From assembly GCA_015233935.1 (NCBI GenBank), contig JADFXB010000013.1, forward strand, positions 1 through 51,830: a stretch of 51,830 bases of DNA. The letters are read 5' to 3'. The stretch is from Magnetococcales bacterium (GTDB lineage: Bacteria > Pseudomonadota > Magnetococcia > Magnetococcales > JADFXB01). A program made the position numbers and the translations under genes. The first letter of the stretch is position 1. Each line of letters opens with the position of its first letter. Below the pieces are notes generated by a model, which saw only the letters and a program-made list of their open reading frames with translations, was not told the DNA's origin and made no database searches. Below are positions 44,285-51,830 of this stretch, in pieces.

Positions 44285-45560
44285 TCATGCACCGGAACGT
44301 TTCATTCTGGTATGACAAACAAATTTGTGGGATGACCCAATGCCACCGCTCCCGATTGGGTAGCCGTCTTCTTTGTCGGTTTCGTAATAGATGCGTTCCC
44401 TATTTTCACAACATATCCGCTTTTCTGATCTTTTCCCCGGCTTCTCCCTGACGGGGCTCCATTTCCCGCAGGATGGCCAGAACCTCATCCATCTCCGAGT
44501 ACGAGAGCATAGACAGGATGACCTTAGCCCATTGTTTGGCTTTGAGTTCCCCTTTACCAAACTGAGCCTTGGCAACATCCTGGATATGCTCGACGCAATG
44601 GAAAAAATCCAGAATTGGGCGTCCAGTGGGAAAGCAAGCGGTCATGGACGGCCATAGCCATTTTGTTACATCCGCCAACAGTGCCACTCTGACCTGATCT
44701 TGTGGAATGCGTCCAGCAACGAGGGCCAGGTCCTTTCGGAATGTCTTGGCATCCTGGAATTGATGCCAAAGGGCGATTTGTACGGTACGGCCTTTGTCTC
44801 CAACCAGATAGAGACGGAAGCCCTTGGCCTCTTGCCAAAGTCCCGACCCCCGCTTTTCATTCTTTTTTCGTCCCCCTATGGGCCTGGTGGGCTTATGGGC
44901 ACCACCCGCACCCACTACCAGCATCGGCAACGACTTGGTTGAGTTGGCCACGTCGGCAATGCGCCGCACGACCTCCTTTTGGTTGAGGATAACCAACTTC
45001 AGGGTGGCCACCTCTCCCACGGCATTCAGGGTGTTGTGTTGCAAATGATCCTAAATCTCAACGCCCGTCAGCGATGAAAACTGTTCTGCGCTTTCCTCGA
45101 ACGGCAGGACGGCCGCTGACTGGACCGCCTTGTCCTGAACATCGTACTGGTGCCGGTCAGGTGCCATGCCAAGTACATCATCCAGGGGGTGGAACTTGGC
45201 TTGGCAGGTTAGCCAATAAAAATAGGGGCGATTCAGAGTAAACTCAACATGCAACGTCGAGAGCGTCTTGCGGTCAAACCGTTTGCGTTTGTAAAACTTG
45301 GCACAACAAGGGTAAGCGGCATGCTTCTGGTGAAGCTGGTGATGATACGCCTTTTCCAGCAATGCCTGCATGACCGCCCCCATCAGTTCCCCACGGGTGT
45401 CGCTGAAGTGGCGGCTCAATGTGCTGATGGTTGGTTCCTTGTCGGGTCCAAACAAGGGGACTACCTGGTCAAACCATTTGTCCAGTGCCTCATGTGCCAA
45501 TGATCTTGCCTCCTCAGCAGAGAAGACAACACTAAAATTGATCAGCAAAGGCATACACAT
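44285..45560 (-). pseudogene. ISKra4 family transposase, broken
   Basis: The N-terminal part (45560-45054) has KWFDQVVPLFG, YPCCAKFYKRKRFDRKTLST and FTLNRPYFYWLTCQAKFHPL. One in-frame TAG at 45053-45051 interrupts it, after which the same frame continues (DHLQHNTLNAVGEV) with VALLADVTKWLWPSM, ILDFFHCVEHIQDVAKAQFG and EMDEVLAILREMEP to a TGA at 44408-44406. A frameshift then restores the C-terminal GYPIGSGGIGSSHKFVCHTR and MKRSGA. Weak C-terminal debris runs on to the left repeat. These are the CHC2-like zinc, DDE and I-G-S-G features of ISKra4 transposases. Confidence 0.82.
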
Positions 45561-45563
45561 GGT

Positions 45564-46313
45564 TCACGCCTCCAGCCGAGACCTAAATTCCTTGGCCAGT
45601 GACCAAAGAAATACCGCCTTGGGGGATTCCCCAACCCAGGCATGATCGCGATCTATTCGACCCCTACCACTGGTTTGTCCCACGTAGCCCCAGTTGGCCA
45701 CCCGGTAGCAGGTTCCAGCAAATCGTCTGGTATCAACCAGACTCTCCAGCAGGAGTGGTCGAATGCCGTATTGCTTCTCCCAATCGTCCGGGAGCAGTCG
45801 ACTAGCTTTGGACAACACACAACTGGCAGGATTCTTCACCCGTACCGAGGGTAAATTCAAAAACCGACTATAAGATAGTTCAGGCTGGCTCCATAGGGAG
45901 CCTTCCAACCCAAATAGTGGTGCCTTTCCACCAATCCCCGCCACAGTTTCAGTTCCTGGCGATCTTTCAGGGCGACCAGAAGAACAGGACCAACTTCCTC
46001 AATGCTTCTTTGTAAGGAAACGGTCTCTTCCTCGGGATGTCAAGCCAAATGCGCGTATTAGAACCAAAGGGGTGTGTCCGCCGGGCAGGAGGCAGACGAT
46101 TAAGCCACCCTCTGCTAATTGTCCAAAAAATTCATGACATTCCCGGCTCTTGATCCCCCCGCTTGACCGCATCCAACCAAGCAGTTCACAAACCGTTTTT
46201 GCAAGCTCTGTTCGGCTCAAGCCAGAACAGTTCGCAGTTACCTCCTGGATTTCCCGAAACTCGGACGAACTGACCGTTCGCCCAAGAAATGTTCGGCTTG
46301 GCATCGCGTCCAT
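45564..46313 (-). pseudogene. DUF4338 (DruA-like) gene relic
   Basis: The N-terminal frame (46313-45999) has TANCSGLSRTELAKTVCELL and GIKSRECHEFFGQLAEGGLI, the DUF4338 N-terminal pattern. A second frame gives KLWRGLVERHHYLGWKAPYG and ASLNYLI. A third (45944-45564) gives YSRFLNLPSVRVKNPASCVL, RPLLLESLVDTRRFAGTCYR and VANWGYVGQTSGRGRIDRDH. Two frame changes and an apparent loss of about 50 residues between LNYLI and SRFLNLP make it non-functional. DUF4338 is the domain of Druantia DruA, but no other Druantia gene is present and it sits inside a transposon. Confidence 0.8.
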
Positions 46314-46406
46314 GGAACACCTCCTCCCATTCTCCTAACCCGGAGACAGAGAAAATGTCCAGCAAAAAATGATGCCTCATGATCAGGTGGCTACCTCAGA
46401 AACTCG

Positions 46407-46427
46407 GACAAACAGGGAATGCTCCCG
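46407..46427. repeat. right terminal inverted repeat of the transposon
   Basis: Begins GACAAACAGGGAATG and ends CTCCCG, the inverse of 44144-44164 with two mismatches. It lies 9 bp beyond the stop codon of the wzy-like gene. Confidence 0.8.
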
Positions 46428-46436
46428 AACTTATCT

Positions 46437-47636
46437 TTACGCAAATTTCATTCTCGTTCCTTTGATAACCATGGTTGAAAACAGATATAGTGCTGCAGGA
46501 ACCAAAGAAAAGGTGTTTGAAAAATAAAGCCCTACAAGTGCGATCAGATAGAGCAAGTAACAGAAAATATTTATAATTCTCCCACGGATCAGATTCAACT
46601 GTTGTGACGCATATCCCAACAGCAGAGCAAAGTAAATCGCTCCAAACATGTATCCCATCAACCCAAAGTTAATATATAAATCAGGCAGTATTCCTATTGC
46701 CGACCATCCTACTTCATAACTATCAAAGAGCACAAATATTCTATTGGACGCCCCATAAAGAAGAGGCCCATCATAGGTTTCATAAATATACGACGACATG
46801 TAAAATGGATCAACCATTACTCGAGTAAACAACACACCTGCGGCAGCCCCAGCAATATTGGAATCATCGGAGACACTAATATTTCCCTGCATGACGAAGA
46901 CAAATACCAGTGCTGCCAGGGTTATTACCACATCTAGAATATACTCTTTGATCGCCTTGAAATACAGTCCAGACATGATTAAGACGAACAATAAAACAAT
47001 CAAATTTTGCCTTTCGACCGACTGCATTGCCAAAAGCGCAGCAAAAAAAACTAACAAGTGGCGGGAAGCGGTTTTGCCCTTCGAATGAGTCATCACAATG
47101 CATACCGGAATCACGACTCGCAAAAAGACAACAAACAATGCCTTGATATGGTCGTCTGCATCATAAAAAGAAAAACGCGGATGGGTGGTAGCATTATTAT
47201 ACTCTATGAATGTTAAAAAACCAGATAAATCCGGATAGACAAGAAAATATGTATACCATGAAATGAGTCCTGCCCATGCAATAAAAGCTATGAATATTCT
47301 TGATGTAAATCTTACTCCTGCTGGATTCACACCACTTCCTTGACGCGCCATCTTCTGTCTGCGTAGCACGGTCGATAGCGGCAAGAATAGTACTACCAGC
47401 ATTAGAAAAATACAATGGATAGCCAATATATCAAGATTGACTGAATGGTACGCCCAATCCTTGGTCACAAAATAGGGAAAAATATAGACCAACGAATATA
47501 GTGAAAGTGTGAATCTGATCAATGCATCATTGGTCACATAAAAAATAAATGCGAGAAACGGAAAGACCAAGGACACACCTAGAAGCACATTTATGTAGAA
47601 AGCCCAATCATAGATAATTAATCCAATAAACCCCAT
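46437..47636 (-). CDS. Wzy-like O-antigen/oligosaccharide repeat polymerase
   Basis: The 399-residue inner-membrane protein has about 11 hydrophobic segments. A large periplasmic loop (about 265-330) contains MVDPFYMSSYIYETYDGPLL, YGASNRIFVLF, and VGWSAIGILPDLYINFGLMG, which resembles the loop of oligosaccharide repeat unit polymerases. Sequence identity in this family is low, so the call rests on topology and on neighbours (flippase, GT2, Wzz). The transposon is inserted just past its stop, leaving it intact. Base use is AT-richer than in region 1. Confidence 0.78.
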   Translation of the reverse strand: MGFIGLIIYDWAFYINVLLGVSLVFPFLAFIFYVTNDALIRFTLSLYSLVYIFPYFVTKDWAYHSVNLDILAIHCIFLMLVVLFLPLSTVLRRQKMARQGSGVNPAGVRFTSRIFIAFIAWAGLISWYTYFLVYPDLSGFLTFIEYNNATTHPRFSFYDADDHIKALFVVFLRVVIPVCIVMTHSKGKTASRHLLVFFAALLAMQSVERQNLIVLLFVLIMSGLYFKAIKEYILDVVITLAALVFVFVMQGNISVSDDSNIAGAAAGVLFTRVMVDPFYMSSYIYETYDGPLLYGASNRIFVLFDSYEVGWSAIGILPDLYINFGLMGYMFGAIYFALLLGYASQQLNLIRGRIINIFCYLLYLIALVGLYFSNTFSLVPAALYLFSTMVIKGTRMKFA

Positions 47637-48141
47637 CTATCCCTCATGGTTGCGAAAGTGCATCAATGATAGACATCAATGTCAAAAAAAGTTCATAACT
47701 TCCACTCGATTTTTGGCCAGTAACGAGGGATTAATACTTCCTGATTATGTAGTATATACACGAGGTGTAACCAACCAGACCATCTGCGCGCAAGAGCTTA
47801 TCTAATCCAGGGTAAAACACCGTCCTCAGTACAGTCAGAGTGTCAACAAAGCAACCATACCCTTTCGTCAGGCTTTGACTAGACCGTGTGGTAAATAGCG
47901 CAAACACGGTTATGGGGAGGGGGCGACGGGTGCATGGTTGAAACATCGTGGTACTGCATGGCAACTATAGGCCCGGTCATATGACTTGATCCTATACTTA
48001 TGATGCAGTCTTGCATTTTGACTCAGAAAATGGTCGATATAAGGTATTAATTCGAGTGATCGGAGATACAGGTGGAAACAGAGAACACAAACATCAACCC
48101 GCAGCATTCACGAAAAAACCGATCTGCCCGACCAATTTAGG
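47637..48141. other. 505-bp gap in the polysaccharide operon
   Basis: No gene is recognised; short open frames give no family pattern. Apart from a solitary IS1380-end-like sequence at 48093-48111, nothing specific is seen. It breaks the otherwise close spacing of the leftward arm and may be a scar of a lost element. Confidence 0.5.
48093..48111. repeat. solitary IS1380-type end
   Basis: ATCAACCCGCAGCATTCAC matches the left end of the IS1380 relic (39534-39552) at 17 of 19 bases in the same orientation, with no transposase beside it. Confidence 0.45.
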
Positions 48142-49719
48142 CTAGTCATCGCCTCGTGCCTGAGATTCTAGCATGCCGTTGGTGCCTGAACAAGGGACAA
48201 TATCAATGATCATGTAGCGGGCCTGTGGAAAATAGCGATTGCAAATCTCCAGTCCAAATAAATTAGACAAATCCCAGAACATAACCTCTTCCCCCTTGGC
48301 ATCTGCATCATAATCCGGTAAATGGGGGTGAAAAGAAATTCTTGTATAGCCCTGAAATTCCGAGAAATCATTTAAATGGATCTGCTTGTAAAATTTAAAT
48401 CCAGCATTAGTATAAAACAACGAATACCAATCCGGAAAAAATTTAGCATCGGGTCGAAAACTGTCCCAAATAAATTCTAATAGCAGCGCAGTATTTAGAA
48501 ATATATTATTGTATTTCATATGTTCAGCCCTGATACCATCATCAATCAAAACTTGACGGGTATCGGTGAAGATTTGCTTAAATATTCCAATCACCTCGTT
48601 GCTCTTTTGGCTCGCCCATGGCAAAGGTACGATGAATCGACTTGCCCGAATGGCCGCACTGTCATTGGACCGATTCAGGCCATACAATAGCATGGGATTG
48701 GACCCCACCAGAAAGAGCAGGAGAAATTCGGTGGTGGTTGCCGTATTTGAATCAATATTAAGAAACAACCACGTAAAAAAGAATAAATATACCAAATGGA
48801 AATCAAAGAATCTCAATATCTTGGATTGATTGATGCCTATAATTACAGCCCCCAAAATGCAAATCATCCCTATATCAATGGGTAGAAAAGGGGCCACGCC
48901 CGCAAAAGGTATTCCCGAGACAAGACCCCGAACGATTGAAATTTGACGGTGTGGAAATGGGTTGTCATCTGAAGCTTTTCGAATCACGCCAATCGCCTTA
49001 AGAACGGCGGCCACTCCCAGAAGAATCTTCTTGCCAAATGTGGAATTCGAAGTCGTTTCACATTGATTGCGGGGGCCACACTCGTTCAGGAAAATGAAAT
49101 TAGCTGCAAGAAAAAATACGGACAGCAGGCTGTTCCCCCCAATATAGGCAAATAGATTATCAGCCATGAGAATCCCAACGATCCCGGCCAACAAGAAAGA
49201 GCTGGTCGATAAGATCAAAGCCAAGGTGATCAAGACGATGTAGGCCGGTCCCACCCCATCGCTTTGCAACATGGTCAGGGCCATGCTTGCCACAACCACG
49301 CCCATGGTTTGATAATTTCCCCGCTCTGCTATGATAAAACAAACAATGTGCGAGGATAGAAATATAAAAAGAATTAGTGCGCTCGAAACATGAATCGATT
49401 CGAGCCATAAATACCATCCAGACAGCATCAGCATTGACGTTACAACAAATATCCGCCGCCCCAAGATAACATAGCACAATTGGACTGATAGAAAATTCTG
49501 ATAAATAAATGCCCATTTGTCAAATTTGCCAATTTTTTCAGGATAACGCCCCTGATCTGAAATTAAATGCAACTGTCGGATATAAAACCTGCCGAGAGCC
49601 ATTGCGAAGAAGGAGTCCCCTTGGATGAATGACCGGATCAGTGGCCATGCAACAAGCCAAGTTGCGAAAGGCCAAGACAACAAAGAAAACACAACTTCCC
49701 CAATCGAACATCCTTTCAT
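48142..49719 (-). CDS. unrecognised polytopic membrane protein of the polysaccharide locus
   Basis: The 525-residue product is not recognised. About nine hydrophobic segments fill residues 1-345. A soluble C-terminal domain of about 170 residues follows, containing EFIWDSFRPDAKFFPDWYSL, HPHLPDYDADAKGEEVMFWD and a terminal IIDIVPCSGTNG. This is not the layout of a Wzx, Wzy or WaaL protein, but a role in glycan modification, polymerisation or ligation is plausible from its place. Its start overlaps the flippase stop by four bases (ATGA), so they are coupled. Confidence 0.75.
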   Translation of the reverse strand: MKGCSIGEVVFSLLSWPFATWLVAWPLIRSFIQGDSFFAMALGRFYIRQLHLISDQGRYPEKIGKFDKWAFIYQNFLSVQLCYVILGRRIFVVTSMLMLSGWYLWLESIHVSSALILFIFLSSHIVCFIIAERGNYQTMGVVVASMALTMLQSDGVGPAYIVLITLALILSTSSFLLAGIVGILMADNLFAYIGGNSLLSVFFLAANFIFLNECGPRNQCETTSNSTFGKKILLGVAAVLKAIGVIRKASDDNPFPHRQISIVRGLVSGIPFAGVAPFLPIDIGMICILGAVIIGINQSKILRFFDFHLVYLFFFTWLFLNIDSNTATTTEFLLLFLVGSNPMLLYGLNRSNDSAAIRASRFIVPLPWASQKSNEVIGIFKQIFTDTRQVLIDDGIRAEHMKYNNIFLNTALLLEFIWDSFRPDAKFFPDWYSLFYTNAGFKFYKQIHLNDFSEFQGYTRISFHPHLPDYDADAKGEEVMFWDLSNLFGLEICNRYFPQARYMIIDIVPCSGTNGMLESQARGDD

Positions 49720-51305
49720 TGGAGACTCCCATTTTTGGGTGTCATGCTGGATTCTTGGTTGGCTATACTTTGCTCGGTCATAGTCGACTTCTTTGGCTGG
49801 GTCTCAATGCTTGCGAGCGACAGTAAAACATCATTCGCTCCCGCAGGAGGTATAGCAGCGGGTGTCCAAAGTTGAAATATACGAGCCATAATAGCCAAGC
49901 GATTCCTCCGATCCAAAGCTCCGATCATGAGTGCTGTACTCAATACAGTTACAATGCCAGTCTGGAGCAATAGGCTGGTGGAATCCCAATACAACAGATA
50001 CCATATCAAGAACAGAACTCCACTCACCACCTGCGCAAACAGAACCGCAATGGGAAAATTGACATACCACAGCTTTTCGCTGACCACCAATGTCACAGTC
50101 ACCCACACCCCATAACTGATGGCGGTGGCCAGTGCTGCCCCCATACCAGCATACGCGGGCACCAGTAGATAGTTCAATAAACTATTGAGCAGTGCGGTTC
50201 CAGTCATCAAATACATGGCCAGATGGGTCTTTTCCGCCTTCCAGATTCCTGCAGAGGCCACCAGATAAAATCCATAAAAGACCGATTGCCACGCCAACAC
50301 ACCTACCAACTGCCAAGCCTGATAGTACTCAGGCCCCGCCAACTGTATGATCAACCAGGGGGAAATAAAGGTCAAAATTACCAATCCGGCAACGCACAGT
50401 CCCATGTAAAGCCGGGCGATCATGCGAAACGTCTCTGGACCGTCCGACCCATGCATGGCATCCATGGCAATGGGCCACCAAGCCTTGCGAAAGGTTTCAC
50501 TGACAAAAGCAATCAATATGGCAATCTTAGCCCCCACGGCATAGTAACCTAGTACCGTATCTCCATGAAAATAATGAATAAACCACCGGTCAATGTTACT
50601 CATGATGGAAAAGGCCAAACCTGCTGGCAGCAGGGGCAATCCAAAGCGGATGAGACGGGGCCACCAACCGGTAATCCATTCATTAAAAATCAAATATTCA
50701 CGAATCATGTATAAAGTTAACAATGCGATCACCAGCGAGGCCAGTGTACTTCCAATTATATAACCAAAAATGCCCATATTCAAAACATAAACAAGCAACA
50801 GGGTGATCGCCGTGGCCAAAATGGCCTGGGCTGCAGACAGTAAAATGTAGGGCCATGGTCGGTAAAGCAGGCGAAACAATTCAATACCCTGCCCCATGAC
50901 CTGGGCGAGAAGGGCACCGGCAAAGGCCACCGCGAAATAATGCCACGACAGTTCACCGCCAAATAGCCAGGAATTTAAATATGGGGAGGTAAGAGTACAA
51001 AGCAGAACCAAACTCCCTCCCCAGAGGACGCGCCATTGCAATACTGCCGAAACTAACCGCGCCTGTCCAGCTTTACCGTTCCCGCTTTCCTGAAAAAAAT
51101 AAAATGACTGCACCGAATCCATCCCCATCGCGAAAATTGTCGATAAAAAAGTGGCGATGACGGTGAGCATTTCTATTGTGCCGTACTCAACAGGTGTAAA
51201 AAGCATGGTATACAGGGGCAACACAAGAACGGAGATCCCCTTTGAAAGGATACCACCTATACCATAGATGACTGAGTCTTTACCTAATTGAAAGAGACGT
51301 GACAT
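49716..51305 (-). CDS. Wzx-like polysaccharide flippase (MOP superfamily)
   Basis: The 529-residue inner-membrane protein begins SRLFQLGKDSVIYGIGGILS, followed by VLVLPLYTMLFTPVEYGTIE, the hallmark N-terminus of polysaccharide flippases. About 14 hydrophobic segments and the mid-protein FGLPLLPAGLAFSIMSNIDR and FHGDTVLGYYAVGAKIA complete the family pattern. A hydrophilic tail of about 50 residues follows the last segment. It moves the lipid-linked repeat unit across the inner membrane. It is the first complete gene of the leftward arm; debris of mobile elements lies directly upstream. Confidence 0.9.
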   Translation of the reverse strand: MSRLFQLGKDSVIYGIGGILSKGISVLVLPLYTMLFTPVEYGTIEMLTVIATFLSTIFAMGMDSVQSFYFFQESGNGKAGQARLVSAVLQWRVLWGGSLVLLCTLTSPYLNSWLFGGELSWHYFAVAFAGALLAQVMGQGIELFRLLYRPWPYILLSAAQAILATAITLLLVYVLNMGIFGYIIGSTLASLVIALLTLYMIREYLIFNEWITGWWPRLIRFGLPLLPAGLAFSIMSNIDRWFIHYFHGDTVLGYYAVGAKIAILIAFVSETFRKAWWPIAMDAMHGSDGPETFRMIARLYMGLCVAGLVILTFISPWLIIQLAGPEYYQAWQLVGVLAWQSVFYGFYLVASAGIWKAEKTHLAMYLMTGTALLNSLLNYLLVPAYAGMGAALATAISYGVWVTVTLVVSEKLWYVNFPIAVLFAQVVSGVLFLIWYLLYWDSTSLLLQTGIVTVLSTALMIGALDRRNRLAIMARIFQLWTPAAIPPAGANDVLLSLASIETQPKKSTMTEQSIANQESSMTPKNGSLQ

Positions 51306-51589
51306 ATAGCACCATAAATATTCAGCAAATATTCCCCGGCAGAGCCGTGGGCTTTATTTTATGAGCTGCTCAAAGCGGCTATTTGGGGTTGCTAACGCGG
51401 CCCCGTTCATATTTCGCCTGAAGGCGGTGGTCAGCAGCATCAGAAGTTCAACCTCAATTACTCCAACCGGTTGTCCTCAACTTTCTGGTGGCGAATGTAC
51501 TCGCGAATCGTTGCCTTGTCCCGTCCAACCGTCGAGACGTAGTAACCACGCCCCCAAAAACTCTGGCCCGTAAAATTTCGCTTCCGCTC
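51306..51589 (-). mobile_element. 3' remnant of an IS200/IS605-type element
   Basis: On the minus strand the tail of an IS200 TnpA (FWGRGYYVSTVGRDKATIRE, then YIRHQ) is followed by non-coding DNA and a hairpin CCCACGGC-TCT-GCCGGGG near 51330-51350, of the sort found at IS605-type right ends. The N-terminal two-thirds of TnpA and the left end are missing. Confidence 0.6.
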
Positions 51590-51830
51590 TTGTGCATTGT
51601 ATGCCTGTTCAAAACCCCCACCAGAAACAGGCATGATCCGCGATTCACCATCAGTTAAATTTACTTGATCGGAAGGGCGTGGCCCTTCTGCAGGGGGTTC
51701 AGGATCATTACCTCGTGGCTTCTTTCCTTCTTGCCGGTCTGCTTCGCGTTTAGCCATACGGGCATCATACTCCTCTTTCTCTCTTGCATACCTCTCAGCA
51801 GCGCGTGCTTCAATTTCGGCCTTGACGGCT
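51458..51830 (-). pseudogene. chimeric transposase fragment (IS1182-like joined to IS200 tail), partial
   Basis: The frame is open from the window edge. It reads a charged helical stretch (EIEARAAERYAREKEEYDAR), GKKPRGNDPEPPAEG and QVNLTDGESRIMPVSGGGFE then QAYNAQ, the mid-part of IS1182-type DDE transposases. At about 51590 it passes, still in frame, into the C-terminus of an IS200/IS605 TnpA (NFTGQSFWGRGYY) and stops at 51458. The parts belong to unrelated transposases, so the join is a deletion or recombination scar, not a gene. Confidence 0.75.

Larger units (their letters stand above)
44144..46427 (-). mobile_element. ISKra4-like transposon carrying a DUF4338 (DruA-like) gene
   Basis: Inverted 21-bp ends at 44144-44164 and 46407-46427 match at 19 positions (shared CGGGAGCATTCCC and TTTGTC). 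They enclose, in one direction, a DUF4338 gene relic and an ISKra4-like transposase relic with only 3 bp between them; each end is about 95-120 bp from the nearest coding relic. The right end is 9 bp past the wzy-like stop, and the left end is 147 bp before the GT2 gene, so neither operon gene is broken. No target duplication is visible. Confidence 0.75.

Noticed and set aside
45564-46313. A working Druantia defence system
   Set aside because: Only the DruA-like domain is present, it is frameshifted and internally deleted, and no DruB-E or helicase gene is near.
44135-46435. Target site duplication around the DUF4338 transposon
   Set aside because: The bases just outside the two ends (ending in ATTTTA on the left, beginning AACTTATC on the right) share no direct repeat of useful length.
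47926-48115. Full second copy of the IS1380 left flank
   Set aside because: Apart from the 19-bp end and a short chance similarity near 47935, the sequence does not align with 39350-39560.
39534-51830. Recoding of TAG as a sense codon in this organism
   Set aside because: Several intact genes here end in TAG (bioC-like, bioH, fliW, yjbH-like), so amber works as a stop. The amber-only pattern is limited to transposase relics.

Overview
The window reads as chromosome of a flagellated, Gram-negative proteobacterium. It carries outer-membrane genes (TolC-type channel, YjbH and SLBB polysaccharide proteins), FliW, a chemotaxis receptor, and a muropeptide recycling pair (AmpD, Mpl). The hydrolase-glutaredoxin-ComF string with a divergent BioC/NDUFAF5-like methyltransferase, and the adjacent hslV-hslU pair, resemble alphaproteobacterial gene order. 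A deep-branching lineage such as Magnetococcia would fit, but no magnetosome gene is present, so this is inference.

Region 1 (1-25480) is dense housekeeping DNA. It holds a CDP-glycerol-type transferase; creA-radC divergent from dnaB; a small gene behind a Fur-box-like site; a receptor with a c-type haem motif; nit-grxC-comF divergent from a methyltransferase; hslV-hslU; bpt-bioF-bioH; a NhaD-type antiporter; a GT-C membrane glycosyltransferase; tRNA-Leu(CAG); and the leftward series fliW-parE-tolC-nfu-ampD-mpl-algH. Genes often touch or overlap, including three convergent pairs whose 3' ends overlap. A possibly phage-derived gene and tRNA-Lys(CTT) close the region.

Region 2 (25500-51305) is an exopolysaccharide locus in two convergent arms. 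The rightward arm encodes envelope export parts: YjbF-type lipoprotein, nucleotidyltransferase-fold protein, a 1155-residue SLBB protein with an internal duplication, and YjbH. The leftward arm builds and polymerises the repeat unit: Wzx-like flippase, an unrecognised membrane protein, Wzy-like polymerase, GT2 glycosyltransferase, methyltransferase, an E1 alpha/beta-like thiamine diphosphate enzyme, DegT aminotransferase, initiating sugar-phosphate transferase and Wzz. The E1 pair next to an aminotransferase, without E2 or E3, suggests synthesis of an unusual, perhaps two-carbon-branched, sugar.

The leftward arm is broken by decayed mobile elements. An IS1380 relic plus an ISNCY-like fragment lies between the methyltransferase and the E1 genes. 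A 2.28-kb transposon lies between the polymerase and GT2 genes; its matched 21-bp ends bracket both an ISKra4-like transposase and a DUF4338 (DruA-like) gene. The left end of that transposon appears to form a near-consensus outward promoter with the flanking DNA, aimed at the interrupted operon. Transposase debris (an IS1182-like/IS200-like chimera) closes the window.
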